This document shows positions 44,617 to 53,274 of a DNA stretch of 64,000 nt, piece after piece; position 1 is the stretch's first letter, and each line of letters starts with the position of its first letter. The DNA comes from Denitromonas iodatirespirans (GTDB lineage Bacteria; Pseudomonadota; Gammaproteobacteria; Burkholderiales; Rhodocyclaceae): NCBI RefSeq assembly GCF_018524365.1, contig NZ_JAEKFT010000001.1, forward strand, positions 1 through 64,000. Direction: 5' to 3'. Below the pieces are notes generated by a model. It was not told where the DNA came from. It saw only the letters and a program-made list of their open reading frames with translations, and made no database searches. The translations under genes and the position numbers were made by a program.

Positions 44617-44841
44617 CCTGTCTCCATGTCGCTTGATGCCGTTCGGATCACGGATGCAGCAAGGATCGTGCAACGGCAAAAACCGCATGGAATGGGAACG
44701 CCGGCCATGAAAAGTGCATCGAAACAAGACCGGTGCTGCAAAACGGAGCACCCCCGGCGGACACTCCGCCCGTGGCGGTTGCCGCGGCAGCCGCGCCTTG
44801 CGATAAGCTGACGCATCGCCGCCACGGCAACAGGAGAGACG

Positions 44842-46167
44842 ATGGGACCGGACATTCAGGCCTGGCTGGAGAGGCTGCCCGAACGCTTGGCCGCATTGGC
44901 CAGCTGGTCGCTGGCCTACGAAGCCGGCGTGCTGGTCCTGACCGCCATCGCCACCTGGCTATTGCAGCGCTTCGTCAAGCAGCCCTTGCGCGCACGCAGC
45001 GATCGCTACGGACGGGACGAGCTGCGCCATGTCGCGCTGCGCGCCGTGCAACGCCTGATGTGGCCGGTCACGGCGCTGGCCGGCGTGCTGCTCGGGCGCG
45101 GCGTGTTGCGCGCCCTCGGCGAGCCGACCGGCCTGCTCGACATCACCATTCCGCTGTTGCTGTCGCTGGCCACCATTCGCCTGCTGGTCTATGTGCTACG
45201 CAAGGGCTTTCGCGCCACGCCGCTGCTCAAGGCCTGGGAGAACATCATCGTCACCGGCATCTGGACCATGGTGGCCCTGCACCTGGTCGGCTGGCTGCCG
45301 GCGGTCGAAACCACGCTCGACGAACTGGCTGTCACCATCGGCAGCTCGCGCGTGTCGGTGCTGTCGGCGATCAAGCTGACCGGCCTGATCGCCCTGCTGC
45401 TGACCATGGCCTTCTGGATCTCGGGCGTGATCGAGCGACGCATGCGCGCCTCGCCGCACATGACACCTTCGCTGCAGGTGGCCTTCGGCAAATTCAGCAA
45501 GTTTTTCCTGATCGCGCTGGCCATCTTCCTGGCCATCGACGCGGTCGGCATCGACCTGACCACCCTCACCGTGTTCGGCGGCGCGCTCGGCGTCGGCATC
45601 GGTTTCGGCCTGCAGCGCATCACCAGCAATTTCATCAGCGGTTTCATCCTGGTGCTGGACCGCTCGATCAAACCCGGCGACGTGATCTCGGTCGGCACCA
45701 ACGACGCCAAGTACGGCTGGGTGCAGGAGCTGCGCGCCCGCTACGTGGTGGTGCGCGACCGCGACGGCGTCGAACGCCTGATCCCGAACGAGAACCTGAT
45801 CACCTCCGAGGTGGTGAACTGGAGCTATTCCGACCCCAACACGCGGGTGCGCATTCCGGTGCAGATCAGCTATGACGACGATCCCGAGCACGCCCTGGCG
45901 CTGTTGATGGAGGCGGCCAAGGCCTCGCCGCGCATCCTCGCCATCCCCGAGCCCGCGGCACGCCTGCTGGCCTTTGCCGACAACGGCATCGAGCTGGAGC
46001 TGCGCGTCTGGATCAACGACCCGGAAAACGGTATCGGCAATGTGCGCACCGCGGTGAATCTGGCGATCTGGCGCCTGTTCAAGGCCAACGGCATCACCAT
46101 CCCCTACCCGCAGCGCGACGTGCACCTCAAGACGCCGCCCGCTCGCCCCGACACGCTGAACGGGTAA
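44842..46167 (+). CDS. MscS-family mechanosensitive ion channel
   Basis: A 441-aa inner-membrane channel that opens under membrane tension. Several N-terminal helices (about residues 20-240) precede the pore helix region FGGALGVGIGFGLQRITSNF, followed by the beta domain (DRSIKPGDVISVG, RDRDGVERLIPNENLITSEVVNWSY split at NENL) and the cytoplasmic cage. AGGAGAGA precedes ATG 44842. The longer N-terminus places it among the medium-sized MscS paralogs. Confidence 0.92.
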   Translation: MGPDIQAWLERLPERLAALASWSLAYEAGVLVLTAIATWLLQRFVKQPLRARSDRYGRDELRHVALRAVQRLMWPVTALAGVLLGRGVLRALGEPTGLLDITIPLLLSLATIRLLVYVLRKGFRATPLLKAWENIIVTGIWTMVALHLVGWLPAVETTLDELAVTIGSSRVSVLSAIKLTGLIALLLTMAFWISGVIERRMRASPHMTPSLQVAFGKFSKFFLIALAIFLAIDAVGIDLTTLTVFGGALGVGIGFGLQRITSNFISGFILVLDRSIKPGDVISVGTNDAKYGWVQELRARYVVVRDRDGVERLIPNENLITSEVVNWSYSDPNTRVRIPVQISYDDDPEHALALLMEAAKASPRILAIPEPAARLLAFADNGIELELRVWINDPENGIGNVRTAVNLAIWRLFKANGITIPYPQRDVHLKTPPARPDTLNG

Positions 46168-46170
46168 GCA

Positions 46171-46195
46171 CAGGGGCGCCCCGGAGACGCCCCTG
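46171..46195. terminator. bidirectional terminator between mscS and phasin
   Basis: CAGGGGCG (46171-46178) pairs with CGCCCCTG (46188-46195). It lies between convergent genes, 4 bases after the mscS stop. The T-tract is lacking, so strength is uncertain. Confidence 0.5.
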
Positions 46196-46215
46196 CCCGG
46201 CCCACGAACGACCGG

Positions 46216-46725
46216 TCAGCCGGCCTTGGCCGCAACCGTGCGACGGCGGGCCGGGGCCCGCGGCGCGCTCACCGACGCCTCGGCGGAGCGGGCCACCGCC
46301 ACGCTGGCATCCGCGGCCAGTTCGGAGGCCGATTCGGCCGCGTCACCCAGCAGACCGACTGCCTCCACGGCAAACTCGGTGCCACTCGGCATCCAGCGCT
46401 GCAAGTCTTCCAGCGACGCATGGGTGGTGCGTTGCATCAGCTGCATCTGGGCTTCGAGCAGTTTGATCCACCGCCCATAGCTCTCGGTCAGCACATGCAG
46501 CGACGCTTCGAAGGTCGACACCGCCGCATCGACATCCACCGGCGTCAGCTGCTCGCCCTCGGCCACGGCCTGTGCGCGCTGGCCATGCGTGTCGGTGCTG
46601 CCGCGCAGGTGGCGCAGCGACAAATCGGTCAGCCGTTCCAGGGTATCGACCGCCAGCTGGCCGGCGTGATGGAAGTGGTCGAGCGATTCGGCATGGTGCG
46701 CACGGATCAGGTGTTGGGCAATCAT
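46216..46725 (-). CDS. phasin family protein
   Basis: A 169-aa helical protein. Phasin-like features include ESYGRWIKLLEAQMQLMQR and an Ala-rich C-terminal tail ending RRRTVAAKAG that resembles basic PHB-granule or DNA-contacting tails. GGAGACGC precedes ATG 46725. It follows a second, more typical phasin on the same strand after about 165 bases. It probably coats polyhydroxybutyrate granules. Confidence 0.72.
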   Translation of the reverse strand: MIAQHLIRAHHAESLDHFHHAGQLAVDTLERLTDLSLRHLRGSTDTHGQRAQAVAEGEQLTPVDVDAAVSTFEASLHVLTESYGRWIKLLEAQMQLMQRTTHASLEDLQRWMPSGTEFAVEAVGLLGDAAESASELAADASVAVARSAEASVSAPRAPARRRTVAAKAG

Positions 46726-46889
46726 GAAGCGTCTCCGCTGGAAATGGGGTATCCCGGACCTTAGCCGGCCTGTATTACAAAGCCATGCCAACGGCGCGGC
46801 GCCGACATGAACGCAAACATGCCGCCCGGCTTTCGCCGGACGGCATGTTCTGGGTACTACGATCCGGGACGGACCCGGACCCGGCAAAC

Positions 46890-47417
46890 TTACTTGCCGC
46901 GGACGGCCTTGGTGGCGGCAGCCACGTTGGCTTCGGCCATCTCGGTCGCCTGCTTGGCGGCCTTGCTCATGGTGTCGTACGCGGTGCTGGCAGCGGCCAT
47001 CGACGTCTTGGCAGCAGCGAAAAGGGCCTCGGAGCCGGCCGGTGCGGACTTCTCGGCCTGCTCGAGCGCGGTGCTGAAGGCCTTGTTCATGTCGGCGATC
47101 TGCGACTCGAAAACCTTGGTCAGATCGTTCTGACCTTCGGTGGCGATTTCATACACGCTGCGTGCATAGGCCACGGCCTTGTCGACCATCGGCTTGGCCA
47201 GTTCGGCCTGCAGCTTGACCAGCTCTTGCGGGTCCTTGGCAGCCAGGATGGCCTTGGTGTTGGCGGCGCCGTCTTCCAGCATGGTGCGGCTGGTGTTCAG
47301 GTTCAGCGCGGCCAGGCGCTCGGCACGGGAAAAGGCGGTGGTGGCTTGCGACAGCAGGGCCTCAAGACTGGCTTTGCTGACGTCGGCGAGTTGCTCGGGG
47401 GTAGCGAATTTGTTCAT
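46890..47417 (-). CDS. phaP: phasin (PHB granule-associated protein)
   Basis: A 175-aa amphipathic helical protein of the betaproteobacterial phasin family. It begins MNKFATPEQLADVSKASLEA, and a long helical core with RMLED-like and KAVAYARSVYEIATEGQ segments follows. No signal peptide. GAGGAAGA precedes ATG 47417. A strong sigma-70 promoter with flanking palindromes lies upstream, consistent with high PhaR-controlled expression. Phasins coat PHB granules and set their size. Confidence 0.9.
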   Translation of the reverse strand: MNKFATPEQLADVSKASLEALLSQATTAFSRAERLAALNLNTSRTMLEDGAANTKAILAAKDPQELVKLQAELAKPMVDKAVAYARSVYEIATEGQNDLTKVFESQIADMNKAFSTALEQAEKSAPAGSEALFAAAKTSMAAASTAYDTMSKAAKQATEMAEANVAAATKAVRGK

Positions 47418-47483
47418 GGTGATCTTCCTCGATGTGATGATTCAAAAAACCTGCCCGCAAGGTGCCGTCTCGGGCACATGTTA

Positions 47484-47498
47484 TGTTGCGGTGCAGCA
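47484..47498. promoter_or_regulatory. TGC-type imperfect palindrome downstream of the phasin -10 box
   Basis: TGTTGC-GGT-GCAGCA, one mismatch from a perfect dyad, lies between the -10 box and the phasin start codon. It matches the TGC-rich pattern bound by PhaR repressors at phasin promoters, so binding here would block transcription. Confidence 0.5.
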
Positions 47499-47506
47499 TG
47501 GTTCGA

Positions 47507-47534
47507 AGTATAGGGGTTTTGTTCGTGATGTCAA
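47507..47534 (-). promoter_or_regulatory. sigma-70 promoter of phaP
   Basis: On the minus strand the sequence is TTGACA (47534-47529), a 16-base spacer, then TATACT (47512-47507). Both boxes are near consensus. Transcription would start about 47500 and give a leader of about 80 bases. Confidence 0.8.
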
Positions 47535-47540
47535 GGAATT

Positions 47541-47555
47541 TTGTGCACTGCACAA
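47541..47555. promoter_or_regulatory. perfect palindrome upstream of the phaP promoter
   Basis: TTGTGCACTGCACAA is a perfect 7+7 dyad around a central C, six bases upstream of the -35 box. The TGCAC/GTGCA half-sites fit PhaR operators described at phaP promoters of related bacteria; a second site lies downstream of the -10 box. Confidence 0.6.
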
Positions 47556-47787
47556 TTAACGCGCTCTGCTGGCACGGCCAGGGCGCCGCCCGGCAACCGA
47601 TCGGGCACAGCACCGCGGTTTTCGCTACCCTGCTCGTCAGCAGCCAGCCCTTGCGCTCGCAGCATCTACCATTGTCCAGCCCTGGATGACATCCTAGTGA
47701 AAGCGCCACCGCCTGCCGCCTCGACACGCACCGGCGCGGGTGTTTTTAGGTAAGCTGCGCGCCCCCGCACCGACAAAGGACACCGTC
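47556..47787. other. intergenic region between phaP promoter and DUF1415 gene
   Basis: Part of a 370-base gap (47418-47787). Apart from the phasin promoter elements I see no gene. AAAGGA at about 47776 is the ribosome binding site of the DUF1415 gene. Confidence 0.4.
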
Positions 47788-48342
47788 TTGGAGCATCAAC
47801 ACTACATCGCACCGGTCCGTCGCTGGCTCGAGACCCTGGTCATCGGCCTCAACCTGTGCCCCTTCGCCAAGCGCGAACTGGCGCACGAGCGGGTGCGCTT
47901 CTATGTCTCGGAAGCGACCACCGACGAACAATTGCAGATGGACCTCGAAGCCGAGCTGGCCTTGCTGGCCGAAGACGAGACCATCGAGACCACGCTGCTG
48001 ATCCACCCGCACGTGCTGCAGGACTTCTTCGACTACAACCAGTTTCTCAACCACGCCGACCGGGTGGTGGCCCAGCTGGGCTATCGCGGCACCTTCCAGA
48101 TCGCCAGCTTCCACCCCGACTACCAGTTCGGCGGCACCGAGCCGGACGATGTGGAGAACACCACCAACCGCTCGCCCTACCCGCTGCTGCACCTGATCCG
48201 CGAAGCGAGCCTGGCGCGGGCCGTCGCCCACTACCCCGACCCGGACCAGATCCCCGAGCGCAACATCGCCCGGGTCGAGGCGCTCGGCGCGGAGAAAATG
48301 CAGGCCCTGCTCGACGCCTGCTTCGACCCTCCGTCCAAATAG
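47788..48342 (+). CDS. DUF1415 family protein
   Basis: A 184-aa cytoplasmic protein. The signature VRRWLETLVIGLNLCPFAKRE (split VRRWLETLVIGLN and LCPFAKRE) and the segment FHPDYQFGGTEPDDVEN are characteristic of DUF1415. The likely start is TTG 47788, preceded by AAAGGA and matching the family N-terminus. A GTG at 47740 would add 16 unrelated residues. Function unknown. Confidence 0.85.
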   Translation: MEHQHYIAPVRRWLETLVIGLNLCPFAKRELAHERVRFYVSEATTDEQLQMDLEAELALLAEDETIETTLLIHPHVLQDFFDYNQFLNHADRVVAQLGYRGTFQIASFHPDYQFGGTEPDDVENTTNRSPYPLLHLIREASLARAVAHYPDPDQIPERNIARVEALGAEKMQALLDACFDPPSK

Positions 48343-48361
48343 ACGCGGCGCCACGGGAATA

Positions 48362-48378
48362 GCGGCAATTTTTGCCGC
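48362..48378 (+). terminator. hairpin after DUF1415 gene
   Basis: GCGGCAA (48362-48368) and TTGCCGC (48372-48378) pair around TTT, 19 bases after the stop. The T-tract is short. It separates DUF1415 from the flagellar genes. Confidence 0.5.
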
Positions 48379-48451
48379 CTTATCCCGCCCTTGCCTTGCC
48401 CCGCACCGGGCTACTCTGCCAGCGTGTTCCTGAACCGCCCCGAGGCACCCG

Positions 48452-48901
48452 ATGTTGCGACCCCTGATGTGGATGGTGCTGTCCCTGCCGCTGGCCTGCC
48501 AGGCGGCGGACGCCCCCGCCACGCCCACCCCCTCGTCCGCCGCGACAACCGCCGGCAGCGCCTCGCTGGCCGGCAGCCTGGGTCAGATGGCCTTCGGGCT
48601 GATCGTCGTCGTGGCCGTGCTGCTGGTGTGCCTGTGGCTGCTCAAACGCCTCGGCGCACCGCGCGGCGGCGCGCGCGGACTCAAGGTGCTCGGCGCCGCG
48701 CCGGTCGGCCCGCGCGAGCGGGTGGTGCTGGTCGAAGTGGCCGACACCGTGCTGGTGCTGGGTGTCGCGCCCGGCCGGGTGAGCATGCTGCACAGCGTCG
48801 ATCCGGACGCGCTCGCCCTCGCCGCAGCCCCAGCCGAGGCCGCCAACGCAACCGGCTTTGCCGCCAAACTCAAGACGCTGATCGAGGCACGCAAACCATG
48901 A
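48452..48901 (+). CDS. fliO: flagellar biosynthetic protein FliO
   Basis: A 149-aa membrane protein assisting assembly of the flagellar export gate. It has an N-terminal signal-like segment, an Ala/Thr-rich stretch, one strong transmembrane helix ([20 protein letters not shown]) and a cytoplasmic domain with [20 protein letters not shown]. The next gene, fliP, overlaps its stop. Only fliOPQR is present; no fliN or fliM precedes it, which is unusual. Confidence 0.85.
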   Translation: MLRPLMWMVLSLPLACQAADAPATPTPSSAATTAGSASLAGSLGQMAFGLIVVVAVLLVCLWLLKRLGAPRGGARGLKVLGAAPVGPRERVVLVEVADTVLVLGVAPGRVSMLHSVDPDALALAAAPAEAANATGFAAKLKTLIEARKP

Positions 48902-49644
48902 GCGCGCGCGCCCTCCGCCTTCTCGCCACCCTGGCACTGAGCCTGCTGCCCGGCCTCGCCCTGGCCCAGGCCGTGCCGGCCATCACAGGCACCCCCACGG
49001 CCGGTGGCGGCACCACCTACAGCCTCAGCGTGCAGACGCTGGTCCTGCTCACCTCGCTGACCTTCCTGCCGGCGGTGGTGCTGATGATGACCAGCTTCAC
49101 GCGCATCATCATCGTCTTCTCGCTGCTGCGCCATGCGCTGGGCACGCAGACCTCGCCGCCCAACCAGATCCTGGTCGGCCTGGCGCTGTTCCTCAGCTTT
49201 TTCATCATGTCGCCGGTGATCGAGAAGGTGTACACCGACGCCTACCTGCCACTCACCGCCGGCACCATCGAGCTCGACGAAGCGGCCAACCGCGCCGCCG
49301 AACCGGTCAAGGACTTCATGCTGCGCCAGGTGCGCGAACCCGATCTGAACCTGTTCTCGCAGATGGCCGACACCCCTAAGGTCGACTCGGCCGCCGATCT
49401 GCCGATGAAGGTGCTGGTGCCAGCCTTCGTCACCTCGGAGCTGAAAACCGCCTTCCAGATCGGCTTCGTGGTGTTCATCCCCTTCCTCATCATCGACATG
49501 GTGGTCGCCTCGGTGCTGATGTCGATGGGCATGATGATGATGTCGCCGGTGATCGTCTCGCTGCCGTTCAAGATCATGCTCTTCGTGCTGGTCGACGGCT
49601 GGACGCTGCTGATCGGCTCGCTCGTGCAGAGCTTCGTGCAATGA
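48898..49644 (+). CDS. fliP: flagellar export protein FliP
   Basis: A 248-aa component of the type III export gate. A cleavable signal peptide ([18 protein letters not shown]) precedes the hallmark stretch [20 protein letters not shown], and [22 protein letters not shown] lies before the last helices (split [12 protein letters not shown] and [10 protein letters not shown]). ATG 48898 overlaps the fliO stop (ATGA). Confidence 0.96.
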   Translation: MSARALRLLATLALSLLPGLALAQAVPAITGTPTAGGGTTYSLSVQTLVLLTSLTFLPAVVLMMTSFTRIIIVFSLLRHALGTQTSPPNQILVGLALFLSFFIMSPVIEKVYTDAYLPLTAGTIELDEAANRAAEPVKDFMLRQVREPDLNLFSQMADTPKVDSAADLPMKVLVPAFVTSELKTAFQIGFVVFIPFLIIDMVVASVLMSMGMMMMSPVIVSLPFKIMLFVLVDGWTLLIGSLVQSFVQ

Positions 49645-49672
49645 CCGCCCCCCAAGCCCCCGGAGCACGCTC

Positions 49673-49942
49673 ATGACCCCCGCCACCGTCATCGACATCG
49701 GCCGTCAGGCCGTCGAAGTCACCCTGTTGGTGGCTGCGCCGCTGTTCATCGCCGCGCTGGTCACCGGCCTGCTGATCAGCATCTTCCAGGCCGCCACCCA
49801 GATCAACGAGATGACGCTCTCCTTCGTGCCCAAGGTGATCGCCATCTTCGTCACGCTGATCCTGGCCGGCCCGTGGATGATCACGCTGCTGACCGACTTC
49901 ATGATCCGCATGTTCGAGTCGATTCCCACCATCATCGGCTAG
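49673..49942 (+). CDS. fliQ: flagellar export protein FliQ
   Basis: An 89-aa protein with two transmembrane helices, the small subunit of the export gate. QAATQINEMTLSFVPK is the family signature. GGAGCA precedes ATG 49673. It lies between fliP and fliR in the usual order. Confidence 0.95.
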   Translation: MTPATVIDIGRQAVEVTLLVAAPLFIAALVTGLLISIFQAATQINEMTLSFVPKVIAIFVTLILAGPWMITLLTDFMIRMFESIPTIIG

Positions 49943-49944
49943 CG

Positions 49945-50736
49945 ATGATCGACGTCACCAGCGCCGAGCTCAACGCCTGGATCGCCGGGCTGATGCTGCC
50001 GCTCGCGCGCATCCTCGGCATGATCTCCGCCGCCCCGCTGTTCAGCAACGGCGCCGTGCCGGTGCGCATCCGCCTGGCCGTCGGCCTGGTCGCCGCGATG
50101 GCCATCGTGCCTGCCCTGCCGCCGCTGCCGGCGATCGACCCCGGCTCCGGCCTGGGGCTCACGATTTTCGTGCAGCAGATCCTGATCGGCGTGGTCATCG
50201 GCTTCGTCATGCGCCTGGTGTTCGCCGCGGTCGACGTCGCCGGCGAGCTGATCGGCCTGCAGATGGGCCTGTCCTTCGCCACCTTCTTCGACCCGCAGTC
50301 GGGCGGCCAGACCGGCGTGCTCGCCGAGTTCATCGGCCTGCTCGCCTCGCTGTTGTTTCTCGCCCTCAACGGCCATCTGCTGATGATCGACGTGGTGGTG
50401 CGCAGCTTCGAATGGCTGCCGATCCGCCCCGAGCCGGTCTTCGCCATCGGCTGGCGCGAAGCGGCCGCCACCGGCGCCCTGCTCTTCGCCGCCGGCCTGC
50501 TGCTGGCCCTGCCGCTGGTCGCCGCGCTGCTCATCACCAACATCGCCATGGGCGTGCTGACACGCGCCTCGCCGCAGATCAACCTGTTCGCCGTCGGCTT
50601 CCCGATCACCATGACGGCCGGCTTCGTCGTGCTGTTGCTCAGCCTCGATGCCTTCGGCCCGGTCATGACGCATTTCTATGACGAGGGCTTCGAAGCGATC
50701 GCGGTGGTGGTGCAAGCCCTGAGCGGAGCGCCCTGA
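49945..50736 (+). CDS. fliR: flagellar export protein FliR
   Basis: A 263-aa polytopic gate subunit. Conserved stretches are PLARILGMISAAPLFS, VAGELIGLQMGLSFATFFDP (split at IGLQM) and ASPQINLFAVGFPITM. ATG 49945 lies 2 bases after the fliQ stop. It ends the flagellar block; a convergent small gene follows. Confidence 0.95.
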   Translation: MIDVTSAELNAWIAGLMLPLARILGMISAAPLFSNGAVPVRIRLAVGLVAAMAIVPALPPLPAIDPGSGLGLTIFVQQILIGVVIGFVMRLVFAAVDVAGELIGLQMGLSFATFFDPQSGGQTGVLAEFIGLLASLLFLALNGHLLMIDVVVRSFEWLPIRPEPVFAIGWREAAATGALLFAAGLLLALPLVAALLITNIAMGVLTRASPQINLFAVGFPITMTAGFVVLLLSLDAFGPVMTHFYDEGFEAIAVVVQALSGAP

Positions 50737-50753
50737 GGCGCGCACGCCTGCGG

Positions 50754-51023
50754 CTAAGGCCACTCGCCCGTCAGGCGCCACAGGAGTGCGGCCAGACACA
50801 ACAGGCCGACCGACTCGACCAGGCACTGAACCGGCCCGCTGGCATCGTCCTGGCCCGACAGCCGCTCCCGCGGAAACCGGCCGACAGTGAGCACCCGCAG
50901 GGCGCACCACCCGATCGACCATCCCACGGTTTCGATCATGAACTCCCAGCCCAGCCACCACAGCGCCCGCAACACCCCCACCAGGAGCGTTCGGGGCAGC
51001 TCAAACACATCGCCAGCATCCAT
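50754..51023 (-). CDS. small hypothetical membrane protein
   Basis: An 89-aa protein with hydrophobic segments around LLVGVLRALWWLGWEFMI and VESVGLLCLAALLWRL. ATG 51023 starts MDAGDVFELPRTLL. It is convergent with fliR. Not recognised beyond being a plausible conserved small membrane protein. Confidence 0.55.
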   Translation of the reverse strand: MDAGDVFELPRTLLVGVLRALWWLGWEFMIETVGWSIGWCALRVLTVGRFPRERLSGQDDASGPVQCLVESVGLLCLAALLWRLTGEWP

Positions 51024-51160
51024 CGGCGCCCACCGTCGAAAAATGGAATCAGCATAGCCGAACCCACCGACCCGCGGCTGGCCATGATGATGGCCCGAAT
51101 GACATGCTCCTACGGCGTGGCGCAGATCGTCGCTCCAGCCATCACCGGCGCGAGCCGCGC

Positions 51161-51448
51161 TCAGTCGTCCGCCGCCTCGGGCGCCTCGCCGACATCGGCA
51201 TCGTCGTCGAGCGCAAAGTCGCCGCGATGAAAGGCCACCAGCACCGCCTTGGCGCGCTCAAGCTGATCCGCCGGCACCAGCACCCGTGCACCGCCGACCG
51301 CCACCGCGATCAGCGAATGGGTCTGCACCAGATGGGCGTCGGCCACGATCGCCTCGACACCGGCCGCCTCCAGACAGGCTCGCAGCAGATGCGCTTCGGT
51401 CGCGTCGAGGCAGCGCGCCGCCATCAGCCAGTCACCGTCGTCCCTCAT
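51161..51448 (-). CDS. DUF2007 family protein
   Basis: A 95-aa protein. The segment DATEAHLLRACLEAAGVEAIV followed by VAVGGARVLVPADQLERA (first split at LLRA) is the DUF2007 ferredoxin-like fold, annotated as putative signal-transducing protein. A strong AGGAGGGCG precedes ATG 51448. It overlaps the YeeE/YedE gene by 17 bases and is cotranscribed with it. The acidic tail is DDDADVGEAPEAADD. Confidence 0.8.
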   Translation of the reverse strand: MRDDGDWLMAARCLDATEAHLLRACLEAAGVEAIVADAHLVQTHSLIAVAVGGARVLVPADQLERAKAVLVAFHRGDFALDDDADVGEAPEAADD

Positions 51449-52613
51449 CCTCGCCCTCCTGTCGGTTGGTGGACTCGTTCGCCAGCCCGAACAACGGCCG
51501 CAAACGGATACCCCACAGGGTGCCCGGAATCGCGCAGACAATCCACAGCCAGCCATGCAGGCTGGTCGAGGCCACGCCCGCGACAAAGGCGCCGATGTTG
51601 CAGCCAAAGGCGATGCGCGCGCCGTAGCCCATCAACCCGCCGCCGACCGCCGCCGCCACTACCGTGCGCCAGGGCATCGGCCGGCGGGCGGCATAGCGCC
51701 CGGCCAGGGCCGCCGCCAGCATGGCCCCCAGCAGCAAGCCGATGTCCATCACCGAGGTGGTGTCTTCGAACACACTGCCCGCCAGCGCCGCCTGCTGGAA
51801 GCCACCCTGCCAGAACGGCGCGGTGGCCGCCTCCCAGCCTGCCGCGCTGGCCAGCTTGGCGCCCCACAGGGTAAAGGCCCAGGTGATGGTCCACGGATGC
51901 CCGGCCAGCGCCAGTGTGGCGACATTGAGCAGCGCCAGCAGCACCGCGCCGGCCGCCAGCGGCCACGGCCCCTGCCACACCCGATGGCGCCGCGCCGCGG
52001 CCGGCGCCACATCCACCCGCTTGAGCCACCAGGCCACGCCGCCAAGCACCGCCAGTTGCAACACCTCCGCTGGCCACCAGCCCAGCGCATGGCCGAGCGA
52101 CACCGCCGGCCCGCTCGGCAGACGCTGCCAGTCGCCCATGTGCAGGCTGGCCCAGAACGAACCGGCGATGAAGGCCACCAGGGTGATCGCCATACGCCGG
52201 TTGCCGCCGCCAACGGTATACAAGGTGCCCGAGCCGCAACCGCCGCCCAACTGCATGCCGATGCCGAACAGGAAGGCGCCCACCGCCACCTGCACGCCGA
52301 CCGGTGCCACCGCGCCGCCCACTGCCTGGCCGAACAACGCGCCATCGGCCAGCGCCGGCGCGAACAGCACGCTCGCCAGCGCGATCATGCCCAGCTGCGC
52401 ACGCACGCCCGCCGTGTCGCGACGCAGGATGGCCACCCGATAGGCCGAGGCAAAGCCGAAGGCGGCATGGAACAGCGTCAGCCCGAGCAGTGCGCCGATG
52501 CCGAGCAGCGCCGCCATGCGTGCCGGCAGACCCGCCGCCAGCGCAACCAGGGCGAGCAGCGCGATGGCCGCCACCGGCCACTGCACCCGGGGGCGCTCAT
52601 GGGGCGACGGCAT
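51432..52613 (-). CDS. YeeE/YedE family transporter
   Basis: A 393-aa permease with about ten helices, in two homologous halves. Conserved Cys loops are GIGMQLGGGCGSGTLYTVGG and YGARIAFGCNIGAFVAG. These correspond to the Cys residues that relay thiosulfate or related sulfur compounds in TsuA-type proteins. The start ATG 52613 gives MPSPHERPRVQWP; the longer frame upstream overlaps the DUF302 gene. Substrate is inferred to be a sulfur compound. Confidence 0.85.
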   Translation of the reverse strand: MPSPHERPRVQWPVAAIALLALVALAAGLPARMAALLGIGALLGLTLFHAAFGFASAYRVAILRRDTAGVRAQLGMIALASVLFAPALADGALFGQAVGGAVAPVGVQVAVGAFLFGIGMQLGGGCGSGTLYTVGGGNRRMAITLVAFIAGSFWASLHMGDWQRLPSGPAVSLGHALGWWPAEVLQLAVLGGVAWWLKRVDVAPAAARRHRVWQGPWPLAAGAVLLALLNVATLALAGHPWTITWAFTLWGAKLASAAGWEAATAPFWQGGFQQAALAGSVFEDTTSVMDIGLLLGAMLAAALAGRYAARRPMPWRTVVAAAVGGGLMGYGARIAFGCNIGAFVAGVASTSLHGWLWIVCAIPGTLWGIRLRPLFGLANESTNRQEGEDEGRR

Positions 52614-53091
52614 CGGCCACGATCTGCGCGAACACCGGGTCGAGCTCGCGCGCCATGGCGTCCAGCTCGGCATTGCCATAGGGGGCGAACACGGTGCTCG
52701 GTGGCGGATAGCTGATCTGCGCACTGCCGTCTGGCCGCTCGGTCACGTACAGGCGCAGTGGCGCCTCGATGCCAGCCGGCACGCTGGCGGCCAGCATGCG
52801 CATCGCGTAGTCGTTGCGAAACACCATCAGCACCGCGTTGCCGGGGATCTTCACCCCGCGCGCCGCCGCGCCATGGCTGGCGCTGGCCTGGGCCACCAGC
52901 CCCATCTGGTGCCGGGCTATGGCCGCTTCGAGACGGCTCACCAGGGTGTCGAAATCATGGGCGCTGGCGACGGTGGTCACCGCTGGCGGGGCGGCCGATG
53001 CCGCCGTGGCCAGCAGACCGAGGCTGAGGGTCAGCGCCGCAGCGGCCAGCGACAACCGGCGCAGGCCGGCGGAACGAATGAAAAGCTTCAT
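52597..53091 (-). CDS. DUF302 family exported protein
   Basis: A 164-aa protein with a signal peptide (LSLAAAALTLSLGLLATAASA) and a DUF302 domain (HDFDTLVSRLEAAIARHQMG ... LMVFRNDYAMRMLAA ... LRLYVTERPDGSAQISY). GGAGAT precedes ATG 53091. It overlaps the YeeE/YedE gene by 17 bases. DUF302 proteins commonly accompany sulfur-compound oxidation or transport, so a periplasmic helper role is plausible. Confidence 0.85.
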   Translation of the reverse strand: MKLFIRSAGLRRLSLAAAALTLSLGLLATAASAAPPAVTTVASAHDFDTLVSRLEAAIARHQMGLVAQASASHGAAARGVKIPGNAVLMVFRNDYAMRMLAASVPAGIEAPLRLYVTERPDGSAQISYPPPSTVFAPYGNAELDAMARELDPVFAQIVADAVAP

Positions 53092-53176
53092 GGACAGGAT
53101 CTCCGCATCGACGCAACAGGCGCCTCTGCCGGTAGACCGCCGGCCGGGCAAGGGACTTACACCGCCCGGGCGGATC

Positions 53177-53197
53177 GCTGGCGCACGATGCGCCAGC
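53177..53197. repeat. 9-bp hairpin upstream of eutB
   Basis: GCTGGCGCA (53177-53185) pairs with TGCGCCAGC (53189-53197) around CGA. It lies between the divergent DUF302 and eutB genes, next to a TACAAT box at 53205-53210. It could be an operator or transcript hairpin. Confidence 0.45.
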
Positions 53198-53274
53198 CAG
53201 TATCTACAATGAAAGGCACGGGCCCGGGGCTGGCAGGATGCCGCCCCCGGCGCCCTGCGGGAGACCCACGGACG

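Noticed and set aside
53092-53274. Possible cobalamin riboswitch before eutB
   Set aside because: A GGTAGACCGCC stretch slightly resembles the B12 box, but the other conserved riboswitch elements are absent and the order is wrong.
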